Below are positions 1-5,037 of a stretch of DNA of 9,219 bases, piece by piece. The stretch comes from Chloroflexota bacterium (GTDB lineage: Bacteria > Chloroflexota > Limnocylindria > Limnocylindrales > CSP1-4), in contig JAKAMV010000338.1 of assembly GCA_021812735.1 (NCBI GenBank), positions 1 through 9,219 on the forward strand. Direction: 5' to 3'. The position numbers were made by a program, and so were the translations under genes. The stretch's first letter is position 1, and every line of letters begins with the position of its first letter. Under the pieces are notes generated by a model, which was not told the DNA's origin, searched no databases, and was given only the letters and a program-made list of their open reading frames with translations.

Positions 1-293
1 GACGCCCCGACCGCCAGGGCGCCCGGGCGCACGAATGGCGCGTCGGCGGCGGCGCGCCGGCCGCCGAGGATCAGGACGCGGACCACCCGGGGCAGGATGA
101 CCGTCATGCCAACGACGTACACGCCCGCAACGGCGCCCAGAAGGGCCTGCGCACCCGATGCGCTCGCGTGGGTCGGGAGGTAGACGGTCGCGATGAGGAC
201 GAAGGCGATGGCGCCCGGAACCAGCAGCGAGCGAGCGCTGCCGGCGGTCGCGCCAGCACGATGGGCCGGACCGCCGCCGCGCGCGCCACTCAT
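1..293 (-). CDS. Partial small membrane protein, last visible gene of the cytochrome b operon
   Basis: This frame runs off the left edge, so only about 97 N-terminal residues are visible. The ATG at 291-293 overlaps the TGA of the preceding gene (290-292) as ATGA, which fixes the start and implies translational coupling. A Gly/Arg/Ala-rich N-terminus is followed by a hydrophobic segment at about residues 22-40 (LLVPGAIAFVLIATVYL), a short polar turn, a second one at about 48-66 (ALLGAVAGVYVVGMTVIL), then a basic stretch. Two helices with a basic flank suggest an inner-membrane protein. I do not recognise the family. Its place behind cytochrome b and two other membrane-associated proteins suggests an accessory role for that respiratory unit, but this rests only on position. 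Confidence 0.6.
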   Translation of the reverse strand, partial: MSGARGGGPAHRAGATAGSARSLLVPGAIAFVLIATVYLPTHASASGAQALLGAVAGVYVVGMTVILPRVVRVLILGGRRAAADAPFVRPGALAVGA

Positions 294-829
294 CTAGGTG
301 TCTCCCGGATCGCCTGGGAGGCCTTCACCGCCCGGCTGAGCCGCTCCGCCCTCCACGCCACGAGGCCGCCCGCGACCGCCAGCACGGCGACGAGGAGGAG
401 GATTGCCGCCTCCTCGAGTCCGGACCTCGAACGGCCGACCACGGTCTCGGCCGCGGTCGTCGAGGTGCTCGCCGAGCCCGCGGCGGCGGAGACCTGGAGC
501 GACGCCGTCAGTGTCTCGTCGCCGATGGCGCGGAGCTCGAAGGCTCCGGTCGGGACGTGCGCGGGAATCTGGAGGTCCTTGCTGAACATGCCGGTGGCGT
601 CGGTCTTGACGACGCCGAAGTCGATGACCATGCCGTCGCCTGCGAGGACGAGGTCCCGGTCGCTGTCGGGCTCGAGTCCGGTCCCGGCGAACACGACGGT
701 GGCGCCTGCGTCGACCGACGCGGGCTCGACCTGGACGGAGGCCTCGCCAGAGCCGCTGTGCGCGGTGACGATGCCGATGGGGACGACCAGGGCGGCCAGC
801 GCGGCCGCGAGGACGAGGGTGCGGCGCAT
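290..829 (-). CDS. Secreted, membrane-anchored Ig-like (IPT/TIG-like) protein
   Basis: The 179-residue product has an Arg-Arg N-terminus and hydrophobic core forming a signal peptide (about 1-23, possible cleavage after VTA). A beta-rich domain at about 28-112 follows, with the repeated G-x-V-x-F-x-G and T-D-A-x-G-x-F patterns of bacterial Ig-like or IPT folds. Then come a Ser/Thr/Ala linker (113-138), one hydrophobic helix (about 140-160) and a basic tail. The topology is therefore an extracytoplasmic domain tethered by a C-terminal anchor. The start codon overlaps the upstream stop as TGATG, and AAAGGA lies about 9 bases before it. No cysteine or heme-binding motif is visible, so it is not an electron carrier by itself. 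It may be a structural or assembly partner of the cytochrome b encoded two genes earlier. The family assignment comes from sequence pattern only. Confidence 0.75.
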   Translation of the reverse strand: MRRTLVLAAALAALVVPIGIVTAHSGSGEASVQVEPASVDAGATVVFAGTGLEPDSDRDLVLAGDGMVIDFGVVKTDATGMFSKDLQIPAHVPTGAFELRAIGDETLTASLQVSAAAGSASTSTTAAETVVGRSRSGLEEAAILLLVAVLAVAGGLVAWRAERLSRAVKASQAIRETPR

Positions 830-1026
830 CAGCGCTGTTCCTTTCTGCGAGCATCGCCTAGGAGGGGCCGCATGAACCCCGCGGACCCGGCGGCGATGCC
901 TGCGAGCCCGGACGCGAGGAGGAGGACGGCGGCGAGCGGCGCGGTGCCGGGTCCGCCGCCGATGGCGATCTCGACGAGGCCGAGGCCCACGCCGAGCAGG
1001 AGGACCCGCAGGACGAGCGTGCTCAT
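829..1026 (-). CDS. Small two-helix membrane protein between cytochrome b and the Ig-like gene
   Basis: This is a 65-residue hydrophobic protein with helices at about residues 4-23 and 27-50, a short linker containing GGGPGTAP, and a charged C-terminus ending DARRKEQR. ATG at 1024-1026 overlaps the TGA of the cytochrome b gene as ATGA, and its own stop joins the next start as TGATG, so it sits tightly coupled inside the operon. AGGGGG lies about 6 bases before the start. The frame is open further upstream, but that part lies inside the cytochrome b gene and reads as arginine/proline-rich shadow sequence. I do not recognise the family. Small two-helix proteins often act as accessory subunits of membrane respiratory complexes, which is the likely role here by inference. 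Confidence 0.7.
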   Translation of the reverse strand: MSTLVLRVLLLGVGLGLVEIAIGGGPGTAPLAAVLLLASGLAGIAAGSAGFMRPLLGDARRKEQR

Positions 1027-2111
1027 CCCATCGCCCCCTGCACGTGGGCCACCGGCACCGTCACGAGCGCGTACAAGACGAGCAGCACGGCCGCGATTGC
1101 GGCGAGGGCGCCGATCGCCATCACGAGCCGACGTCGACGGGGCGAGCGGTACGGGCTGCGGTCGAGGAACGGCAGCGCCGCGAGCGCCGCGAAGACGACT
1201 GCCGGGACCCAGAGCAGGGCGGGCAGGCCGAACCAGTCCTCGAACGGGTAGAAGACCAGGAACATCCAAGGCGGCTTCGTGGTCTCAGTGCCCGGGATGG
1301 GGCGGTCGCCGAGTGGGGCGGGGACGACCGCGGCCAGCACGACGGCGACCGCGAGCAGGACGAGCCCGAACCCGGCCATCCGCACGATGTGGGCGACGAA
1401 CGTCGACCCGGTGCGCTCCGGCGCGGGGCCGCCGTCGACGGCCACGTCGGCCTCGGCCGGCAGGGAGGGGATCCCGTGGCGCTTGACGAGCAGGAAGTGC
1501 GGGATGAGCAACAGCATCCCGATCGCCGGCAGGATCACCACGTGGGCGAGGTAGAGCCGTCCGATGATGGGCAGAGTCGCCGCGAAGTCGGTCGAGAACC
1601 AGGTGCCGAAGGCGCCGATCAGATTGCCGATCTCGACGTTGTGGCCGAGCGCCTCGTAGCCCTCCTGGTCCCACTTGAGGACGGTGCCGGTGAAGATGAG
1701 GCCGAGGGTCACCGCGAGAAGGCCGAGGCCGATGAGCCAGTTCGCCTCGCGCGGGCGCTTGTAGGCCGCGGTCGTGAAGACCCGGCCGAAGTGGAGGAGG
1801 ACGGTCGCCATCACGATGTTCGCGGTCCAGAAGTGGACGCCGCGGACAATGTCCCCAAACGGGACGGTGTTCATGATGTAGACGACGCTCTCGCGCGCGG
1901 TCGCTGCCGTCGGGTGGTAGTACTGCGCGAGCCACACCCCGCTGGCCGCGAGGATCAGGAACCCGAAGAACGAGATCCCTCCGAGGATGTAGCCGATGCC
2001 GTTCGCGTGGGCGGGCACGGGATAGGCGAGGCCGCTGATGCCCAGCCGCTCGTCGATTGCGGCCCAGCTCAGGCGGCGCCGCCGGGGCGCTGCGACTGCC
2101 GCATTGGCCAT
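1023..2111 (-). CDS. Cytochrome b of a bc/b6f-like quinol-oxidising complex
   Basis: This 362-residue membrane protein carries the diheme core of cytochrome b. Likely axial ligands are H93 and H107 on one helix (GVHFWTANIVMATVLLHFGR) and H190 and H205 on the fourth. The 15-position spacing of the second pair is that of cytochrome b6 rather than mitochondrial cytochrome b. Helices fall near 43-63, 92-112, 125-145, 186-208, 240-262, 294-314 and 326-352, so b6 and subunit IV-like parts are fused. The Qo-site PEWY motif appears as PPWM (280-283), without the glutamate. There is no cysteine anywhere, so a b6-type covalent heme c(n) cannot form through Cys. AGGAG lies about 8-10 bases before the ATG. 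No Rieske protein or cytochrome c gene is adjacent in the window. A four-unit operator array lies 66 bases upstream. Confidence 0.9.
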   Translation of the reverse strand: MANAAVAAPRRRRLSWAAIDERLGISGLAYPVPAHANGIGYILGGISFFGFLILAASGVWLAQYYHPTAATARESVVYIMNTVPFGDIVRGVHFWTANIVMATVLLHFGRVFTTAAYKRPREANWLIGLGLLAVTLGLIFTGTVLKWDQEGYEALGHNVEIGNLIGAFGTWFSTDFAATLPIIGRLYLAHVVILPAIGMLLLIPHFLLVKRHGIPSLPAEADVAVDGGPAPERTGSTFVAHIVRMAGFGLVLLAVAVVLAAVVPAPLGDRPIPGTETTKPPWMFLVFYPFEDWFGLPALLWVPAVVFAALAALPFLDRSPYRSPRRRRLVMAIGALAAIAAVLLVLYALVTVPVAHVQGAMG

Positions 2112-2177
2112 GGTTGCCGATCTCCTGTCTGACTACGGTGGGCGCTCAGTGGCCCACGACGAAGTTCAGCCGCCGAG

Positions 2178-2216
2178 GCTGAATCCCTGATGAGCGCGGT
2201 CTGAACGGTCGGTGAG
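2178..2216 (-). promoter_or_regulatory. Four-unit 11-bp tandem repeat array upstream of cytochrome b (putative response-regulator operator)
   Basis: On the + strand, NNTGA(A/G) units start at 2178 (GCTGAA), 2189 (GATGAG), 2200 (TCTGAA) and 2211 (GGTGAG), all exactly 11 bp apart. On the gene's own strand they read CTCAC, TTCAG, CTCAT and TTCAG. The array ends 66 bases before the cytochrome b ATG. The 11-bp period, about one helical turn, is typical of sites bound in tandem by OmpR/PhoB-family regulators. The same unit and spacing recur at 2464, 5293 and 7574, the last upstream of an OmpR-family gene. Binding and the sign of regulation are inferred, and I could not place a confident -10 element. 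Confidence 0.6.
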
Positions 2217-2275
2217 GAAGTGACGGCACCTGGTCGCGGCCCGGGTACGGCTCGCTCAGGCGTGTGGAAACGGAG

Positions 2276-2311
2276 GCGGGCGGGATCCGCACCGAGGTGG
2301 ATCCCGCCCGC
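2276..2311 (-). terminator. Strong GC-rich hairpin, probable terminator on the minus strand
   Basis: A perfect 13-bp inverted repeat (arms 2276-2288 and 2299-2311, arm core CGGGCGGGATCC) surrounds a 10-base loop. Read on the minus strand, it is followed by CTCCGTTTCC, a weak pyrimidine tract; the + side has no T run. It lies about 200 bases after the stop of the DUF1461-type gene and about 155-185 bases after the array at 2464-2496. It could therefore end either a read-through transcript or a short RNA started at that array, and would insulate the cytochrome b promoter. GC-rich bacteria often have terminators with poor U-tracts. Confidence 0.55.
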
Positions 2312-2463
2312 TCGGCGGCCCATCGCAGGAGCCGCGTGGACGGCGGCCCGGGGGGAGGCCAGGCACGTCCGGTCGACAGTCGGTGGCGTGCCCGTGTCCG
2401 ACGACCGGTCCACCGCCTGCCGCCCTCTGAGAGGGAGAGGACGACGAGAGTCTCGGGCGGCGG

Positions 2464-2496
2464 TCTGAGCGCAGCCTGAATTGCGGCTGAGACTTG
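2464..2496 (-). promoter_or_regulatory. Three-unit 11-bp tandem repeat array with no obvious gene directly downstream
   Basis: On the + strand, TCTGAG (2464), CCTGAA (2475) and GCTGAG (2486) lie exactly 11 bp apart. The last is followed by ACTTG, giving GCTGAGACTTG, which matches the end unit at 7596 (GCTGAGACTCG) and 5315 (CGTGAGACTTG) almost base for base. On the minus strand the repeats read CTCAG, TTCAG, CTCAG. The array partly overlaps the right arm of the hairpin at 2484-2520. What it controls is unclear: the next minus-strand gene, cytochrome b, starts 350 bases away and has its own array. The alternative is an RNA starting here. Confidence 0.55.
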
Positions 2497-2520
2497 CGCG
2501 CATCGCGCGGGTCTCAGCCG
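2484..2520 (-). terminator. Long hairpin overlapping the stop codon of the DUF1461-type gene
   Basis: Outer arms CGGCTGAGAC (2484-2493) and GTCTCAGCCG (2511-2520) are a perfect 10-bp inverted repeat. Inner arms GCGCG (2496-2500) and CGCGC (2504-2508) pair around a three-base loop, with a 2x2 mismatch between them. The hairpin includes the TGA of the gene at 2514-2516. Position and stability suggest a transcription terminator or mRNA 3'-end protector, although no T tract follows on the minus strand. Its left arm also contains the end unit of the operator array at 2464-2496, so the same bases may serve both functions. Confidence 0.5.
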
Positions 2521-3200
2521 AGGTGGATCTCGAGCCGCGATGCGAGGTAGCGGCTGCCCAGCCACAGGGCGAGCGAGATCGAGACCCCCACGATGAAGAC
2601 GGCGGCGGCCGACTCAGTCCAGAACGACGTCGGGAATAGCTGGGTCAGGCGCTCCACGCGCGGGTCGAACGAGAAGTTGCCCTCCGGGAAGAAGACCTGG
2701 TGGAACGCCAGCCACGCCGCGTCGAAGAACGCAACGAACAGGACCCCTGCACTTGCGCCGACGGCGGCCGTCGCGAGCGCCGCGCGGCTGACCGACCGCC
2801 ACCACCGCGCGTTGCGGCAGCTCTGGATACCCGAACCGATCATGGCCGCGGCCGCGAGCGCCACGACCACCTCGAAGGCGCGCACCACGCCGAAGACGTC
2901 GCGCATGTGCCCGCGTTCGGCGGCGTCGAGGACGGGCGTGCCGCCGATGGCGACCACGAAGTCCGGCGGGCCAATGGTCGCGTCGCTGATGAGGGCCTTG
3001 GTGATCCGCGCCACCTCCGCTTCCGGTAGGCCGGCGATGCCCGCCACCCCCGCCCGCTGCTGGGCCGGGAGGACCCACCACGGGTTGAACAGCAGGGCGA
3101 GGCTCGCGCCCGCGATCAGGACCGGCGTGGCGGCCGCCGCGAGCCAGGCAGCCCGCCGTGCTTCCCGCGGCGGGCGGGCGGCGGAATGCTGCTTGCTCAT
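2514..3200 (-). CDS. DUF1461-type (TIGR01906-like) integral membrane protein
   Basis: The product is a 228-residue membrane protein with helices at about 19-38, 107-126, 138-160 and 198-218. A large loop (about 40-100) contains RGHMRDVFGVVRAF, like the H-x-x-D-V block of this family. The signature region at 163-194 (LAFHQVFFPEGNFSFDP followed by LTQLFPTSFW) closely resembles the conserved FH-x-x-FF-P-x-G-N...L-x-x-LFP-x-x-FW block of DUF1461 proteins, whose function is unknown. I chose ATG at 3198-3200 (MSKQHSAAR) over an upstream extension to 3266 because a GAGG-like site lies about 6-7 bases before it and the extension reads as arginine-rich filler. It is divergent from the cysteine-rich gene at 3284, with 83 bases between starts. 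A role in membrane or envelope stress is possible but not shown. Confidence 0.8.
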   Translation of the reverse strand: MSKQHSAARPPREARRAAWLAAAATPVLIAGASLALLFNPWWVLPAQQRAGVAGIAGLPEAEVARITKALISDATIGPPDFVVAIGGTPVLDAAERGHMRDVFGVVRAFEVVVALAAAAMIGSGIQSCRNARWWRSVSRAALATAAVGASAGVLFVAFFDAAWLAFHQVFFPEGNFSFDPRVERLTQLFPTSFWTESAAAVFIVGVSISLALWLGSRYLASRLEIHLG

Positions 3201-3222
3201 GGCTGCCTCATGCCTGGCTAAG
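3195..3222 (+). promoter_or_regulatory. Candidate three-unit 11-bp repeat array upstream of the cysteine-rich gene
   Basis: On the + strand, GCTCAT (3195), CCTCAT (3206) and GCTAAG (3217) lie exactly 11 bp apart. They read CTCA along the direction of the + gene, which starts 61 bases further on, as the other arrays do for their genes. Units one and two share CTCATG and the third is degenerate. The first unit contains the start codon (CAT) of the divergent DUF1461-type gene, so part of the match is forced by coding. If bound, the site would sit on that gene's start. This is weaker than the arrays at 2178, 2464, 5293 and 7574. Confidence 0.35.
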
Positions 3223-3283
3223 CGTTCGAGGCGACGTTCGGATCCGGGGATAAGGCCCCGACCCACGCCTACAGGAGGTTCTC

Positions 3284-3556
3284 ATGCAGCTGATTGAGCT
3301 CACCGTTGTCGATTCGGAGGGCCAGCCCGCTGCGGATTGCGCCACCTGCGGCTCGCCCGTGCCCCCTGGGTCGGGCGTGACGGCGGTGTTCCACGGCCGC
3401 ACGCTGCGCTTCCGGTGCGAGGGCTGCTTCTCCCGGTTCGTGCTCGACGCCGACCACGCGCCAGACGGGGTGGCCGCGTCATGCTGCAGCGGCGACGCCG
3501 ACCACGAGTCCGCAGCGGCGCCAGGCTCGACGCCGTTCACCGAGTGGTGCATCTGA
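3284..3556 (+). CDS. Small cysteine-rich putative metal-binding protein
   Basis: This is the only convincing + strand gene. A strong AGGAGG (3272-3277) lies 6 bases before the ATG. The 90-residue soluble product has seven cysteines: C19-x2-C22 (CATCG), C45-x2-C48 (CEGCFSRF), the pair C67-C68, and C89 in the C-terminal TEWCI. The two CxxC pairs, separated by about 22 residues of beta-like sequence, suggest a zinc-ribbon or TRASH/YHS-like metal site. The second knuckle with its F-S-R-F-V-L-D-A-D tail resembles YHS-type proteins. There is no signal peptide, so it is probably cytoplasmic. Next to HMA and YHS genes, a role as metal chaperone, buffer or sensor is plausible. The exact family and the metal are not identified. 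It converges on the Lgt-like gene, with 23 bases between stops. Confidence 0.8.
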   Translation: MQLIELTVVDSEGQPAADCATCGSPVPPGSGVTAVFHGRTLRFRCEGCFSRFVLDADHAPDGVAASCCSGDADHESAAAPGSTPFTEWCI

Positions 3557-3579
3557 TCTGCTCGTCGCCAGGGTCCCGG

Positions 3580-4767
3580 TCAGGCGGCACCTGGCCCCTG
3601 CGCAGCGCGGCGCCACGAGAACCGCCGTGTCTCGGCGCGAACCCTGAGCAGACCCTGGCGTGCCGCGACGTACAGGGCGATCGAGGCGACGAACACCAGG
3701 CCAGTGCCTTGGGCGACCCGACCCAGCACGAGCGCAGCCGTCAGGAGCGACAGCGCCAACCCGACAGCCGACTCGATCAGCTGCGCGGGGACGCGTCGGG
3801 CGCCAACCCGCCGGTCGGAAGACCAGATGCCCCGCCCCGCGGTGATTCGGCCTGCGCAGCACCCCGTGAGGAAGCAGCCGACTCGCCCCACGGCGACCGC
3901 GAGGAAGATCGTCGGCGCGACCGCGTCGAGGTAGCCGCCGATCGGCACCCCGAGGACGAGGGCGGAGGTCAACGCAGCGATGGGGGCCGACACCAGGAAG
4001 CCGTCGACCGACCAGCCCTCGCGCAGGGTCGCCCGGCTCGGGCCCTTCAGGCCCATGTACCAGCCCTTGGCGCCCGCCACGCCGATGAGCATCGCGAGCA
4101 CCGATGCGAGGATGGCCGGGCCGACCGGAACGCCGTGGTGCGTCAGGAAGAGCGGCTGCGCCGCGATGGATCCCGCCAGCGCGATGGTCGCCGCGGCGAG
4201 GAAGCTGCCGGTCAGGACGCCTGGCGCCGCGGCGAGCGGCGCGGTCAAGGCCCAGCGGGTCCTCGCGGGTCCCGCCACGCCGACCATTTCCCAGCGGCGC
4301 CAGGACCACCCGACAAGCGGCAGCGCAGCCGGGTTGGCCGCGCGGGCGCGCTCGGGACCGACGACCTCGGCCGTGACGTCCCACTCGCCACCGGAGACGC
4401 CGTACACCCAGGTCGTGGTCGACATGGGAGTGCTCCCGGGAACGACCCCTGCGATCGTCTCGGTTCTGGAGAATGCGTCCGCGGGGGCCGGGACGCCGAC
4501 AACGCCGCGGCGGCGCCCTGCCAGTCGGATCGTCGCCGTGTACGCAGGCCCGCCGGCCGGACCAGGGTCGAACCGGTGCGATACCACGAGCGCCTGCGGC
4601 TCGCCCTCAATGGCCGCCTCGGCCGCGGTACCGTGCTGCGTGGCCGCGGATGACGGCGTCGGCGACGGACCGGGGCCCGCACCACTGGGCTGCGTCGGCA
4701 CGACCCCCGCGGAGGACCGGGCAGGTGCCGAGCGCGCCCGCCGTTGGGGTCGGCGCTTGGAGCTCAC
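3580..4767 (-). CDS. Lgt-like membrane protein with an extra N-terminal domain (not a canonical Lgt)
   Basis: The product has up to 395 residues. The C-terminal half has several helices (about 180-205, 212-235, 256-275, 282-300, 330-350, 354-370) and the signature GRVGCFLTGCC (294-304), which aligns with the G-R-x-G-N-F-x-N-G-E region of prolipoprotein diacylglyceryl transferase (Lgt). PAQLIES (327-333) matches the Lgt P-x-Q-L-Y-E block. The conserved Arg is R295, but the essential His of Lgt (H103 in E. coli) has no equivalent that I can see, and the N-x-E positions are cysteines. Residues about 55-165 form a separate beta-rich domain ending in a Trp-rich segment (GWSWRRWE). I used GTG at 4765-4767; the Pro/Ala/Ser-rich first 50 residues make a later start possible. 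It is last in the HMA-YHS operon, 30 bases after the YHS stop. It may transfer a lipid group or have been recruited to another role. Confidence 0.7.
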   Translation of the reverse strand: MSSKRRPQRRARSAPARSSAGVVPTQPSGAGPGPSPTPSSAATQHGTAAEAAIEGEPQALVVSHRFDPGPAGGPAYTATIRLAGRRRGVVGVPAPADAFSRTETIAGVVPGSTPMSTTTWVYGVSGGEWDVTAEVVGPERARAANPAALPLVGWSWRRWEMVGVAGPARTRWALTAPLAAAPGVLTGSFLAAATIALAGSIAAQPLFLTHHGVPVGPAILASVLAMLIGVAGAKGWYMGLKGPSRATLREGWSVDGFLVSAPIAALTSALVLGVPIGGYLDAVAPTIFLAVAVGRVGCFLTGCCAGRITAGRGIWSSDRRVGARRVPAQLIESAVGLALSLLTAALVLGRVAQGTGLVFVASIALYVAARQGLLRVRAETRRFSWRRAAQGPGAA

Positions 4768-4797
4768 CTGGGAACGCCATGCGGCGACCCAGCCGCT

Positions 4798-5019
4798 CTA
4801 GCCATGGTGGGTCGCATCGGTCTCGTCGTGGTCGTGGGTCAGCGGCGCGCCATCGGCCCACCGCGTCGGGTCCTCGCGGAAGGTGGACGCGCAGGCGGGG
4901 TCGCAGAACCAGTAGGTCGTACCCTCGAACACGGCCGACGGTGATCCGCCGGGCGCGACCTTCATCCCGCAGACGGGATCGGTCGCGCGGTGGTCATGGT
5001 GACGTCCGTGAGCGTGCAT
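4798..5019 (-). CDS. YHS-domain metal-binding protein with histidine-rich ends
   Basis: The 73-residue product centres on a YHS domain: DPVCGMKV (14-21) followed by YWFCDPACASTF (36-47), giving C17, C39 and C43 as likely metal ligands. Both tails are histidine-rich: MHAHGRHHDH at the N-terminus and THDHDETDATHHG at the C-terminus. YHS domains occur as tails on copper and other heavy-metal ATPases and as stand-alone metal-binding proteins. The His-rich ends strengthen a soft-metal or copper/zinc binding role, probably in the cytoplasm since no signal peptide is present. GGAG lies about 8 bases before the ATG. It lies 18 bases after the HMA gene. Its TAG stop is in the same frame as the Lgt-like gene that follows. 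Confidence 0.85.
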   Translation of the reverse strand: MHAHGRHHDHRATDPVCGMKVAPGGSPSAVFEGTTYWFCDPACASTFREDPTRWADGAPLTHDHDETDATHHG

Positions 5020-5037
5020 GCACTGAGCTCCGAGTGG

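Larger units (their letters stand above)
2112..2513. other. About 400-base intergenic region with two operator arrays and hairpins
   Basis: I see no convincing gene here. It separates the stop of the DUF1461-type gene from the cytochrome b start, both on the minus strand. It holds, from right to left, a terminator-like hairpin joined to one tandem-repeat array (2464-2520), about 150 bases without recognisable coding character, a second strong hairpin (2276-2311), and a second array (2178-2216) just before cytochrome b. A short hairpin, GTGGGC/GCCCAC at 2138-2143 and 2152-2157, lies in the cytochrome b leader. Another inverted repeat, TTCAGCC/GGCTGAA (2165-2171 and 2177-2183), overlaps the edge of the second array. 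Open frames crossing the region on either strand are Arg/Pro-rich and lack ribosome-binding sites. Confidence 0.6.

Noticed and set aside
104..289. 61-codon minus-strand open frame at the left edge
   Set aside because: It is Arg/Pro/Ser-rich and out of frame with the ATGA-coupled membrane protein that starts at 293.
557..2132. Long + strand open frames (557-1486 and 1044-2132) opposite the cytochrome b operon
   Set aside because: They are antisense to a clear cytochrome b and coupled genes. Their composition is that of shadow frames, rich in Arg, Glu and His.
2426..2431. Single TCTGAG near the intergenic array
   Set aside because: It is 38 bp from the first unit of the array, which is not a multiple of 11, and is explained by a short CCCTC/GAGGG hairpin.
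2069..2565. Two minus-strand open frames (2069-2503 and 2146-2565) across the intergenic region
   Set aside because: They overlap the ends of recognised genes and have no ribosome-binding site. They are Arg/Pro/Ala-rich and pass through hairpins and operator arrays.
3557..3600. Possible bidirectional terminator between the convergent genes
   Set aside because: Only about 5-bp arms (CAGGG/CCCTG) with a long loop and no T tract; too weak to call.
3337..4801. + strand open frames opposite the Lgt-like gene (3337-4653, 3980-4801)
   Set aside because: They overlap the cysteine-rich gene in another frame or lie antisense to the Lgt-like gene, and show no domain.
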